This document shows positions 1 to 10,319 of a stretch of DNA of 64,000 bases, piece by piece (position 1 is the stretch's first letter; each line of letters opens with the position of its first letter). The DNA comes from Castellaniella sp034674885 (GTDB lineage: Bacteria; Pseudomonadota; Gammaproteobacteria; Burkholderiales; Burkholderiaceae_B). Position numbers and translations under genes: made by a program. The stretch lies in contig NZ_JAUCDS010000006.1 of assembly GCF_034674885.1 (NCBI RefSeq), positions 61,534 to 125,533 of the forward strand, given 5' to 3'. Under the pieces are notes generated by a model. It was given only the letters and a program-made list of their open reading frames with translations. It ran no database searches and was not told where the DNA came from.

Positions 1-504
1 GTTGGGGCAGCAGGATGCCCCCGGAATATTCATTTGCTGATATTCGTCGAACGGCCGACCATCGAGAATCACCAGATTGTCACCCGCCAACTGCAGCTCA
101 AAGAGTTGCCTGGCGGAGATCTGCGGCGTATGGTGGCGCTGCTCGACGATCTCGCCAAACGTCTTGGACGGCACGTTGACTCCTCCAAAGAGCTTGTAAC
201 CAGCGGCCACCCAGCCCGACACCCCATCCGTCAATATCCAGACGTCCGTATAACCGAGTTCCCGCAGGCTCACGGCCGCCGCGACATCCACCTTGGACTG
301 AACATCCGCGCACAGCACCACTCGCGTACTCATTCGAGGGATTAGGCGAAAGACATCGATTTCCAATCGACTATAAGGCAGATTGCACGCGAAAAACAGA
401 TGCCCATTGCTGAATTGCCCCAACTCACGCACATCCACTAGCGCGATTTCCCGCCCATCCGCCAGCCAGGCGCTCAAGGTCTCGGCATTTACATTTGAAA
501 TCAT
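1..504 (-). CDS. Rhodanese-like multidomain sulfurtransferase (3' part missing)
   Basis: A partial gene: 168 residues are visible from an ATG at 504, and the frame is still open at the window edge. Residues 5-105 form one rhodanese domain with an ALVDVRELGQF segment and a candidate active-site Cys65 (RVVLCAD). A second rhodanese domain begins near residue 130 (VILDGRPFDEY, then NIPGASCCPN). Proteins of this kind have several rhodanese modules in tandem and move sulfane sulfur between thiols. The ATG overlaps the stop of the upstream dioxygenase gene as ATGA, so the two are probably translationally coupled. Together with the C-S lyase and the importer, the context is sulfur amino acid breakdown. 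The exact acceptor cannot be read from the sequence. Confidence 0.85.
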   Translation of the reverse strand, partial: MISNVNAETLSAWLADGREIALVDVRELGQFSNGHLFFACNLPYSRLEIDVFRLIPRMSTRVVLCADVQSKVDVAAAVSLRELGYTDVWILTDGVSGWVAAGYKLFGGVNVPSKTFGEIVEQRHHTPQISARQLFELQLAGDNLVILDGRPFDEYQQMNIPGASCCPN

Positions 505-1115
505 GTTCTGTTTTCCAGCTCGTGCCGCTCATCCACCTGGATGAGCGGCATGGTTTGATAGGTATGCCGTTCAAGATCGAACATCAGGCGATGGGTCAGC
601 TCTTTGACATCCTGCCCATAAAGGTGCAAATGACGGACGACATCAGTCCCTATATTGCCAACAGCATGAATGTCATCAGGCAGGATGCCGATGCCATTTC
701 CAGGCCCGACTTCCACGACACCGCTCAGTTCCAGGCGTGCTTTTCCCGCCTCATCCCCGGAATCCATGCGGCGATACAAATAATTGGTCTCAATTCCTTC
801 GACCGACGCGATGCATGCCCAGGTCGTGTGGTTATGCACGGGGGTTTGCTCTCCCGGACGCATGATGTTCAGATACAAGGAGCAACCGGTCATGCTGTCC
901 TGATGCAACAGGTAAAACGCCGTGAGTTCAGGTAGTTCAGGCGCTGGAAACTCGGCAGTCATCCACAACTCCTTGCGCCGGGCCAAGTCCTCAAGCAGCG
1001 GCTTGACCATATCGAGAGAAGCGCGGCTCACGCCCCCGGTTTCCAGAATCTTGCGGACCTCGCCCACGCTTTGAGCAATGAGCTCCGCTCTCTGAGCGGC
1101 CAAGTTCATATTCAT
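501..1115 (-). CDS. Cysteine dioxygenase-like thiol dioxygenase (cupin)
   Basis: A 204-residue protein of the bacterial cysteine dioxygenase/3-mercaptopropionate dioxygenase family. These are mononuclear non-heme iron enzymes that oxidise a thiol to a sulfinate with O2. The three-histidine iron site is visible: His94 and His96 in TPVHNHTTW and His150 in DDIHAVGN. The length matches the family. It lies 28 nt after the ABC ATPase gene and overlaps the rhodanese gene by ATGA, so it belongs to the same minus-strand operon. The likely role is oxidation of cysteine or a related thiol released or imported by the neighbours. The sequence does not settle whether cysteine, 3-mercaptopropionate or another thiol is the substrate. 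Confidence 0.8.
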   Translation of the reverse strand: MNMNLAAQRAELIAQSVGEVRKILETGGVSRASLDMVKPLLEDLARRKELWMTAEFPAPELPELTAFYLLHQDSMTGCSLYLNIMRPGEQTPVHNHTTWACIASVEGIETNYLYRRMDSGDEAGKARLELSGVVEVGPGNGIGILPDDIHAVGNIGTDVVRHLHLYGQDVKELTHRLMFDLERHTYQTMPLIQVDERHELENRT

Positions 1116-1143
1116 CTCCTTTCACAAGGTCAGTTGGACGGAT

Positions 1144-1899
1144 TCAAATCAGATCGCACGAGACACCCGCCATCGGCGCCAAGATGTCGGCGAGAAACTT
1201 ACGGGCGCGCGGGTGATCCGGGTGGCAAAAAAAGTCATCGGGAGCCGCCACGTCCAGGATCATGCCCTTATCCATGAAGACGACCCGATCACACACCTCG
1301 CGCGCAAAACCCATCTCATGGGTCACACAAACCATGGTCATGCCATCCTGGGCCAGGTCCTTGATGACTTGCAGCACTTCGCCAACCATTTCGGGATCCA
1401 GCGCACTCGTCGGTTCATCGAACAGCATCACGGGCGGACTCATCGCCAGCGCCCTCGCGATGGCGACACGTTGCTGCTGTCCACCCGACAGTTGCGCGGG
1501 AAATGAATGTGCCTTATCCGCCAAGCCGACCCGCTCTAGCAGGCCCATGCATCGTTCCCGCGCATCGTTCTTGGCGACATGCTTCAAACGAGTCAGGGCC
1601 AGCGTGCAATTCTGCAGCGCAGTCAGATGCGGAAATAGATTGAACTGCTGGAACACGAAGCCAATCCTGCTCCGAAACAGATTGACGTCCAGTCCCTTCT
1701 CGTGAATATCCTGGCCATCGACGACGATACTGCCGCTCTGGATCTCCTCAAGCCGGTTCAAGGTCCGGATGAGCGTTGACTTCCCGGACCCGGACGGGCC
1801 GCAAATGACGATGACCTCGCCCTTGGCAATATCAAACGTGACATCGCTCAAGGCATGGAAATCGCCATACCATTTATCGACGTTCTTGAGATGAATCAT
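1144..1899 (-). CDS. Polar amino acid ABC importer, ATP-binding protein (GlnQ type)
   Basis: A 251-residue ATPase of the polar amino acid transport family. Walker A is GPSGSGKST at residues 34-42, the signature is LSGGQQQRVAIARAL, and Walker B runs into DEPTSALD. The protein couples ATP hydrolysis to import through the two permeases encoded just upstream. The start codon overlaps the permease stop (ATGA at 1896-1899). Full-length for the family (about 240-255 residues). The neighbouring C-S lyase, thiol dioxygenase and rhodanese suggest a sulfur-containing amino acid such as cystine as substrate; this is inference, because the ATPase itself does not show specificity. Confidence 0.93.
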   Translation of the reverse strand: MIHLKNVDKWYGDFHALSDVTFDIAKGEVIVICGPSGSGKSTLIRTLNRLEEIQSGSIVVDGQDIHEKGLDVNLFRSRIGFVFQQFNLFPHLTALQNCTLALTRLKHVAKNDARERCMGLLERVGLADKAHSFPAQLSGGQQQRVAIARALAMSPPVMLFDEPTSALDPEMVGEVLQVIKDLAQDGMTMVCVTHEMGFAREVCDRVVFMDKGMILDVAAPDDFFCHPDHPRARKFLADILAPMAGVSCDLI

Positions 1900-2591
1900 G
1901 CATCGCCTACCATTCGGTTCGTTGACATGCGGCGTTCAAGCCAATATGAAAAGCGGGTCATGCCAAAGCACATGACGAAATAGGACAGACCCAGCACGGC
2001 ATAGACTTCGGCCGGCATGGTGATCGTCTGCGCGTTGACCTGCTCGGCCACGAAGGTACTTTCGGACAGCCCCACCACATAGCCCAGCGAGGTCAACTTG
2101 ATGATCGATACGAATTCCCCCACGAGCGACGGCAGCATGTTCTTCAGGGCCTGGGGCAACACCACCAGCGCCATCGCCTGCCAGTACGGGAATCCAAGCG
2201 CCCGGGCGGTTTCCATCTGGCCCCTGGGCAAGCCCTTGATGCCGCACTGCATGATCACGGAAATATATGCAGCCTCGAAAACCGCCAGCGAGATCAGAAC
2301 CGTGGAGAACTGATCCGGCGTGCCGCCAAGCCAGAGCGGCAACAGGAAGTAAATCCAGAAGATGATCATCAGGAGCGGCGTTGCGCGCAGGAGATAGACC
2401 AGCGTCGAAACCGGCACGCGGACCCATCGGCATGGACTGACCTGGCAGACCCCCATCAACACGCCCAGGGGAAACGCCAAGGCCAGCGCACAGGCCGATA
2501 TCAGGATCGTCATGGCGATCCCGCCCAGTGGCCCGTTCGGATACTGGCCCATGAGAAAAAACAGGCCATAGTCGCGAAGGAGATCCAGCAT
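1896..2591 (-). CDS. Polar amino acid ABC importer permease (HisM/GlnP family)
   Basis: A 231-residue inner-membrane permease with about five hydrophobic segments and the permease cytoplasmic loop around ETARALGFPYWQAMALVVLPQALKN (EAA motif, roughly residues 125-150). It forms the pore together with the second permease encoded 2 nt upstream. The gene order SBP, permease, permease, ATPase is that of polar amino acid importers such as glutamate/aspartate and cystine systems. The last gene overlap (with the ATPase) is 4 nt. Nothing in the sequence is broken. Confidence 0.92.
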   Translation of the reverse strand: MLDLLRDYGLFFLMGQYPNGPLGGIAMTILISACALALAFPLGVLMGVCQVSPCRWVRVPVSTLVYLLRATPLLMIIFWIYFLLPLWLGGTPDQFSTVLISLAVFEAAYISVIMQCGIKGLPRGQMETARALGFPYWQAMALVVLPQALKNMLPSLVGEFVSIIKLTSLGYVVGLSESTFVAEQVNAQTITMPAEVYAVLGLSYFVMCFGMTRFSYWLERRMSTNRMVGDA

Positions 2592-2593
2592 GA

Positions 2594-3292
2594 TCAGGCA
2601 CCTCGCAAGGGATATCGGCGTTCATAGGCATGCGAACACAAGGTGATCAGCATGGACAGCGCGATATACCCCGCCGTCGCGAACGCATAGGGTTCGAACC
2701 CCCGGAACGTCAGGCTTTCCACCTGCGAAGCCTGGAACATCATTTCCGCCACACCAATCACCATGGCGATACTCGTGTTCTTCCAGAGGTTCAGGGTCTG
2801 GCTGATCAGCGGCGGCACCACCAGTCGCAGGGACTGCGGCAGAATGACCAGATGCATCGTTCGCAGGAACGAAAAGCCCAGCGATCGTCCGGCTTCCATT
2901 TGCTGGCTGGGAATGCTGCGGATGCCACTGCGGATGTCCTCGGCCATGTAGGCACTGGTATAAAGCACCAAGGCGATCAGAGCGCTCATCATCTCGATGT
3001 TCTGGGAATAGAGCCATTTCCGGACGACCGCGGGCAGGACCTCCGGGGCCCCGAAATACCAGAACAACATGTGCGCCAGCAGCGGGATATTGCGAATCGA
3101 CTCGACATACGCGGCCCCGGCAACCCGCAGGGGCATCCAGTCTGAAAGCCGCATGACCGCAATCACGACCGCCACCAGAAGCGACAGGACGAGTGCTGCG
3201 AGCAGAAGCCGGATGGACAACAGAAAGCCGCTGATCAGCCAATCGTGATATTTCCCGCCGAGCAGCATGGCAAAGTCAAACGAATGTTGCAT
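2594..3292 (-). CDS. Polar amino acid ABC importer permease (first of the pair)
   Basis: A 232-residue permease, starting at the ATG of MQHSFDFAMLL (3292); an upstream in-frame start would add 44 residues with no resemblance to the family. It has about five membrane segments and the EAA loop (MEAGRSLGFSFLRTMHLVIL). It pairs with the permease 2 nt downstream as a heterodimeric pore. It lies 62 nt after the binding-protein gene, a typical gap for translation at different levels within one operon. Confidence 0.9.
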   Translation of the reverse strand: MQHSFDFAMLLGGKYHDWLISGFLLSIRLLLAALVLSLLVAVVIAVMRLSDWMPLRVAGAAYVESIRNIPLLAHMLFWYFGAPEVLPAVVRKWLYSQNIEMMSALIALVLYTSAYMAEDIRSGIRSIPSQQMEAGRSLGFSFLRTMHLVILPQSLRLVVPPLISQTLNLWKNTSIAMVIGVAEMMFQASQVESLTFRGFEPYAFATAGYIALSMLITLCSHAYERRYPLRGA

Positions 3293-3354
3293 AATTTTCA
3301 ACCCGTGGATACGACCATCTCCGAAAGGATGAGGGGCACGAATGCCCCCGCGCA

Positions 3355-4185
3355 TCAAGACTGCGCGCCATCCAACCGGAATGTCCGCTGGTCGAAATTG
3401 ATGCTGGTCCCGGGTCCGAACCATTTCATGAACATTTTTTCCGCCTCACCGGACTGCTCCAGGCGCTTGAACGCCTGATTGACGTAGTCCAGCATCTCGG
3501 GAGAAGTCTTGCGAATTCCCGCGCCCAGCCTTTCCGTCGACAGCGCTTGCGGCAGAATGGTGTAGTCTCCGGCGCCTTCCTTCAGCGCCGCCCGGCTCGT
3601 CAGCAAAGAGATCTCATCTGTGCAGTAGCCATCACCCTTGCCCTGGACAAAGGCCAGAAACGCCTGGGTCGTGGTGTCGAAGGAAATGATGTCGGCGCTC
3701 GGCAACCGTTCCCTGAGCATCTGCTCCATCGTGCTGCCCTTGGTCGTCGTCACCTTGCGCCCGGCCAGATCTCCGACATTCTTGATGTCCGATGCGGTTT
3801 TCACCATCACCTTGGCGCCTGTGACGAAATAGGGGTTCGAGAAATTCACGACCTTCGCCCGTTCCGGGGTTTCAGTCAGCTCGGCCAGCAGCACGTCCAC
3901 TCGCCCCTGCTCCAGTTCCGGAATTCGGGCAGCCACCGCAAGGGTCTTCATTTTGGGCTTGACTCCCAGCCCGTCCGCAAGCTTCTGGCAAAGATCAACC
4001 TCATAGCCAATCAGTTGGCGGGTCGATTGGTCGACGAAGCTGAATCCCCGGGACACCCCGAGGGTTCCGCAAACCAATTCGCCGCTTTCCTTGATCCTGT
4101 CGAGATCGTTTGCCGATGCGAAGGAAGACGCCGTCGCCGCCAATGCGACGAATACCGACATGCACAACTTTTTGGAATACTTCAT
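3355..4185 (-). CDS. Periplasmic amino acid-binding protein of the importer
   Basis: A 276-residue extracytoplasmic solute receptor. The ATG at 4185 begins MKYSKKLCMSVFVALAATAS with a typical signal peptide ending near ASA-ND. The mature part starts DLDRIKESGELVCGTLGVSRGFSFVD and carries the fold of the family 3 binding proteins (YEVDLCQKLADGLG; ELEQGRVDVLLAELTETPERAKVVNFS). In the mature domain, loops that contact the amino acid include the RAKVVNFSNPY and KGSTMEQML segments. It lies 35 nt after the C-S lyase gene. The substrate is probably an amino acid; a sulfur amino acid is inferred from context only. Confidence 0.92.
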   Translation of the reverse strand: MKYSKKLCMSVFVALAATASSFASANDLDRIKESGELVCGTLGVSRGFSFVDQSTRQLIGYEVDLCQKLADGLGVKPKMKTLAVAARIPELEQGRVDVLLAELTETPERAKVVNFSNPYFVTGAKVMVKTASDIKNVGDLAGRKVTTTKGSTMEQMLRERLPSADIISFDTTTQAFLAFVQGKGDGYCTDEISLLTSRAALKEGAGDYTILPQALSTERLGAGIRKTSPEMLDYVNQAFKRLEQSGEAEKMFMKWFGPGTSINFDQRTFRLDGAQS

Positions 4186-4220
4186 TGATGTCTCCTGGTT
4201 GGTGATGTGACTCTTGATAT

Positions 4221-5441
4221 TCACAAGGCTTGTTCTTGTCGAAACGATGGATGGGGGTCGGCCCCAAAGGCATTTCCCATCCGTTCCAGGGCCTGGGCCA
4301 GAACGGAACGGGGACATCCGAGATTCATCCGCACGAAACCGCGCCCCTCCTCCCCAAACTTGATGCCACTATCCAGATGCACACGGGCGCGACGCCGCAA
4401 GCGCTCGTCGAGCGCGTCATCGAGCATGGCCTGGGCCCGGCAGTCAAGCCATGCGAGATACAGCGCGTCCGACTGGAATACCCGGAACCCCGGAATTCGC
4501 TCGAGTGCCTGGGACACACGGCGGTGATTCTCACGGAGATAAATGAGCAATGCGTCCAGCCACGGCGCGCCCTGCCGGTAGGCCGCCTCGCAGGCCACCA
4601 TGCCCAGGCTGTTGATACCGTGGTTGCCGTTGCGATCCAACTCGCGAGCCAGTTGCTCACGCAGTCCAGGATCAGGGACGAACAGATTGGAAACCTGCAA
4701 CCCGGCAAGATTGAATGTCTTGCTCGGCGCGGTGCAGGTGATGGAATTCCGGGCGAAGTCGGCGCCAAGACTGGCAAACGGGATGTGACGCTTACCCTGG
4801 CCAAACACGAAATCCTGGTGGATCTCATCGGACACCACCAGCACCTCATGTCGACGGCAGATCTCACCCATCTGCCGTAGGTCGGCTTCCGACCAGACCT
4901 TCCCTACCGGGTTATGCGGATGACACAGAATGAACAGCCGGGGCCGATGCCGCTTGATGATGTGCTCGAAAGCCACCGCGTCGAACCCGTAGCACCCGTC
5001 CTCCTCTCGGAGCGGCGCACAGACCACTCTGCGTCCATTGGCCTGGGGAACTTTGAAAAAACGCCCATACACCGGCGGCTGGATCAAGACTGCATCGCTG
5101 GCGGACGTAAAAGCCCGCACGATCTGAGACAAGCCTGCAACCACGCCAGCCGTATGCAAAAGCCACACCGGATCCACATCCCAGCCATGCCGTTCCCCCT
5201 GCCACCCGACAACGGAGTCAACGAACCCAGTACTCGGGAAAACGTAGCCGAATACCCCATGCCTGACGGCATCCTGCAGGGCATCCAGAACCGGGGCGGG
5301 CGCCCTGAAGTCCATATCGGCAACCCACATCTGGATCACCTCATCGCCTCCATCGCCCCATTCCCGCTGCAGGTCGGGCGAAGCCCATTTCTCGGAGTTC
5401 GTCCGCTGACGGTCAATGACTTCGTCGAATTCAGATTCCAT
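4221..5441 (-). CDS. MalY/PatB-family PLP-dependent C-S lyase (cystathionine beta-lyase type)
   Basis: A 406-residue fold-type I PLP enzyme. The ATG at 5441 gives MESEFDEVIDRQRTNSEKW, the usual MalY beginning, and has a GGAG ribosome-binding site 6 nt upstream. A TTG 42 nt further up has neither advantage and would overlap the upstream small frame. The PLP lysine is Lys241 (TAPSKTFNLAGLQ); the cofactor-binding HNPVGKVW and VSDEIHQDF segments are present. The family cleaves C-S bonds of cystathionine, cystine or S-alkyl cysteines to a thiol, pyruvate and ammonia. As first gene of the importer/dioxygenase/rhodanese operon, it probably processes the imported sulfur amino acid. Confidence 0.9.
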   Translation of the reverse strand: MESEFDEVIDRQRTNSEKWASPDLQREWGDGGDEVIQMWVADMDFRAPAPVLDALQDAVRHGVFGYVFPSTGFVDSVVGWQGERHGWDVDPVWLLHTAGVVAGLSQIVRAFTSASDAVLIQPPVYGRFFKVPQANGRRVVCAPLREEDGCYGFDAVAFEHIIKRHRPRLFILCHPHNPVGKVWSEADLRQMGEICRRHEVLVVSDEIHQDFVFGQGKRHIPFASLGADFARNSITCTAPSKTFNLAGLQVSNLFVPDPGLREQLARELDRNGNHGINSLGMVACEAAYRQGAPWLDALLIYLRENHRRVSQALERIPGFRVFQSDALYLAWLDCRAQAMLDDALDERLRRRARVHLDSGIKFGEEGRGFVRMNLGCPRSVLAQALERMGNAFGADPHPSFRQEQAL

Positions 5442-5463
5442 GTCTCCATCCAGATGTCGTTGA

Positions 5464-5733
5464 TCAGGATCGTGTTGTTTCAAGCATTAAATAGGAGATG
5501 CCCAGAGGCGAGGAGTACCACTCGCCGAAAATCCAAGGGGACCATTGACGATGCCCCATGCTTTCGGAAACAGGCACCCAGCCGAAAATCCGTAGGGCAG
5601 CCTCAATCCAGAGCGCTATTTCTTCCTGCCCCGATACGGAGACATCCGTCGCGCCGGGACACACGGCCTCGAGTTCATCGACGCGGACGATCACGTGGAG
5701 AAAAGGTTTGAAGGGATCAAAGGTCTTGAGCAC
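5464..5733 (-). CDS. Possible small hypothetical protein, or gene remnant
   Basis: An 89-residue frame with a GTG start at 5733 and no clear ribosome-binding site. The translation has protein-like composition (for example VIVRVDELEAVCPG and IEAALRIFGWVP), and the frame stays open about 75 nt further upstream with similar composition but no start codon before a TAG. I recognise no family. It ends 22 nt before the MalY ATG and is on the same strand, so it may be the first gene of that operon or the remains of a longer gene that lost its 5' end. Existence is uncertain. Confidence 0.35.
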   Translation of the reverse strand: MLKTFDPFKPFLHVIVRVDELEAVCPGATDVSVSGQEEIALWIEAALRIFGWVPVSESMGHRQWSPWIFGEWYSSPLGISYLMLETTRS

Positions 5734-5847
5734 GAGCCCGCAGCGGGACGCTACATCTTGTTGCCCAGGTAACGTAAAGGCCCCCTGGACGCCTCCTGCG
5801 TCCGCCCGCTATGCTGCCCTCAGTCGTCAACCGCACAGGAGCACAGC

Positions 5848-6096
5848 ATGGGCATCATCAGCATGATCGTCGTGGGTTTCATCGTCGGCCTGATCGCCCG
5901 GGCCATCATGCCCGGCGACCAGAAACTGGGCATCATCATGACCACGATCCTGGGGATCGTGGGGTCGATCGTGGCCGGCTACCTGGGGGCAGCGCTGGGT
6001 CTGTACCAGGCCGGCCAGGGCGCCGGCTGGATCGGATCCATCGTCGGCGCCCTGATCGTGCTGCTGATCTACGGCTGGGTCGCCAAGCGGGCCTGA
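5848..6096 (+). CDS. GlsB/YeaQ/YmgE-family small membrane protein
   Basis: An 82-residue, glycine-rich integral membrane protein with three hydrophobic segments: residues 3-20, 28-50 and 57-78. The sequence GFIVGLIARAIMPGDQKLG and the repeated GxxGSIVAGYLG pattern mark the transglycosylase-associated/GlsB family, linked with stress responses in several bacteria but with no defined biochemical function. An AGGAG sits 9 nt upstream of the ATG. It is monocistronic, and it converges on clpB across a strong hairpin. Confidence 0.9.
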   Translation: MGIISMIVVGFIVGLIARAIMPGDQKLGIIMTTILGIVGSIVAGYLGAALGLYQAGQGAGWIGSIVGALIVLLIYGWVAKRA

Positions 6097-6113
6097 ACAG
6101 CGTCGACAAAAAA

Positions 6114-6172
6114 CCGGGCCGCCTCCCGCCCATCGAACCCTGAAACGGGTTCACGAACGGGAGACGGCCCGG
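6114..6172 (-). terminator. Intrinsic terminator of clpB, in the convergent gap
   Basis: A long inverted repeat: CCGGGCCGCCTCCCG at 6114-6128 pairs, with one mismatch, with CGGGAGACGGCCCGG at 6158-6172. A second small stem inside (GAACCC at 6135-6140 with GGGTTC at 6147-6152) closes the loop. On the minus strand the stem is followed by a run of T (A-run at 6108-6113 on the given strand), so it should terminate clpB transcription and may also stop the gene reading toward it. Confidence 0.8.
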
Positions 6173-6199
6173 CGCATGCGAGCGCGGCCGCCCGAATGC

Positions 6200-8791
<2,592 letters not shown>

Positions 8792-8837
8792 GGGTGGAGC
8801 CCTTCATAGGGAGGGGGCGCTGCGCCCCGATATGCGA

Positions 8838-8867
8838 TATATGCGGTTGGCGGGGGGGATTTTCAAG
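8838..8867 (-). promoter_or_regulatory. Heat-shock (RpoH) promoter of clpB
   Basis: On the minus strand CTTGAAA (8867-8861) is followed, after a 14-nt spacer, by CCGCATATA (8846-8838). The known sigma-32 consensus is CTTGAAA, 11-16 nt, CCCCATNT. The -10 part lies about 47 nt upstream of the clpB ATG. The motif position, orientation and gene identity agree. Confidence 0.85.
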
Positions 8868-8914
8868 ACGCAATCAGCGTCAGATGCCCGACAGGTTCGG
8901 ATGTGCATCGCACC

Positions 8915-8928
8915 TTGAGGAAAATCAA
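8915..8928. promoter_or_regulatory. Possible FNR-type box between clpB and the P450 gene
   Basis: TTGAG-GAAA-ATCAA matches the FNR/Dnr consensus TTGAT-N4-ATCAA in 9 of 10 defined positions. It is 117 nt upstream of the P450 ATG and about 48 nt upstream of the clpB heat-shock promoter. Since a Crp/Fnr regulator with an FNR-like reading helix is encoded in this window, a function is possible; a 14-nt degenerate motif can occur by chance. Confidence 0.35.
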
Positions 8929-9044
8929 ACGACTGCCAGATAAACCCACCCTTCGGCGGCCAATGGCCACCCCCAGGGTTTACCCGATGCTACAGTCGGA
9001 CGGACCTGATCCAAGGCCGTCTTCCCGTCATCCAAAGAACTGCC

Positions 9045-10205
9045 ATGACCTCACACCAGGACTGGGACCCCCGCGCCCCGGAAGTGCTCGCCGATCCCAT
9101 CGCCGCCTACGACCGCATGCGCCAGCGCTGTCCGGTAGCCCACAGCGACTACCTGCATCATTCCGTGTTCCGCCACGCCGACGTGATGCGCATCCTGACG
9201 GATCACGACACGTTCAGCAGCCGGGCCTCGCGTCACGTTTCGGTGCCCAACAGCATGGATCCGCCGGAACACACGGCCTGGCGCGCGCTGATCGAACCCT
9301 ATTTCGGCCCGGACCGCATGGCGGACTTCGAGCCCGAGTGCCGCCGGATCTGCGCCGAACTGGTGGCGGCCCTGCCGCGCAACACCAGCGTGGAGATCAT
9401 GTTCGGCCTGGCGCACCCGTTTGCGCTGCGCATGCAATGCGCCTTTCTGGGCTGGCCCGACAGCCTGCACGAACCGCTGCGGCAATGGATCCACAAAAAG
9501 AACGTTGCCACCCTGTCGGGCGACACGCATGCCATCGCCGCCGTCGCCACCGAGTTCGACCAGACCATCCGCGACCTGCTGCAGGAACGCCGCCTGGCTG
9601 GCGACCAGGCGCCTGATGACGCCACGACCCGCCTGATGCGCGCAACCATCCACGGACGCACGCCGACCGAAGACGAGATCGTCAGCATCCTGCGCAACTG
9701 GACGGTCGGCGAACTGGGCACCATGGCCTCAAGCGTCGGCATCATCGCCCATTACCTGGCCACCCATCCCGGCCTGCAGGACCAGTTGCGCCGCGACCCC
9801 GCGCTGGTCCACGCCGCCAACGACGAGATCCTGCGCATCCACGCCCCGCTGATCGCCAACCGGCGCAGCCCGACCTGTCCTGTACGCGTCGGCGACACCG
9901 ATGTGCAGCCTGGCGAACGCCTGACCCTGATCTGGGCGTCGGCCAACCGCGACGAGGCCGTGTTCGGCGACCCCGACGAATTCCGCCTGGACCGGGATCC
10001 TGCCCTGAACCTGTTGTACGGGGCGGGCATCCACGCCTGCCCAGGCGCACCGCTGGCCCGCATGGAACTGGTGGCCATCATCCAGGCCCTGCTGGCAGAT
10101 ACCTGGACGCTGGCGCCCAGCAAAGAACACCCGCCCATGCCCGCCATCTACCCGGCCAGCGGCTATCGGCAGGCGATTCTGATGCTCCGGCACGACACGG
10201 CATAA
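9045..10205 (+). CDS. Cytochrome P450 (bacterial, soluble class I type)
   Basis: 386 residues, typical of soluble bacterial P450s. The heme-thiolate loop is YGAGIHACPGAPLARME with Cys332 as axial ligand. The K-helix ExxR is Glu261-Ile-Leu-Arg264, and the PERF-like region is DPDEFRLDRDP. It needs separate electron-transfer partners; no ferredoxin or ferredoxin reductase is next to it. The oxygen-binding I-helix reads WTVGELGTMASSVGII near 219-234 rather than the usual A/G-G-x-D/E-T, so the acid before the threonine is replaced by Gly; catalysis may be unusual. Substrate unknown. Genes after it on the same strand are unrelated. Confidence 0.93.
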   Translation: MTSHQDWDPRAPEVLADPIAAYDRMRQRCPVAHSDYLHHSVFRHADVMRILTDHDTFSSRASRHVSVPNSMDPPEHTAWRALIEPYFGPDRMADFEPECRRICAELVAALPRNTSVEIMFGLAHPFALRMQCAFLGWPDSLHEPLRQWIHKKNVATLSGDTHAIAAVATEFDQTIRDLLQERRLAGDQAPDDATTRLMRATIHGRTPTEDEIVSILRNWTVGELGTMASSVGIIAHYLATHPGLQDQLRRDPALVHAANDEILRIHAPLIANRRSPTCPVRVGDTDVQPGERLTLIWASANRDEAVFGDPDEFRLDRDPALNLLYGAGIHACPGAPLARMELVAIIQALLADTWTLAPSKEHPPMPAIYPASGYRQAILMLRHDTA

Positions 10206-10319
10206 GCTCATCACGGATTCCCATACCAAGCCCCGGTTATATCCTGCCCCGCAAGACTACAATTCAGGCATGAACCATTCGGGGTGAAAGAGCCCCGTTT
10301 TCCTGGGGGCTTGCCAGCC

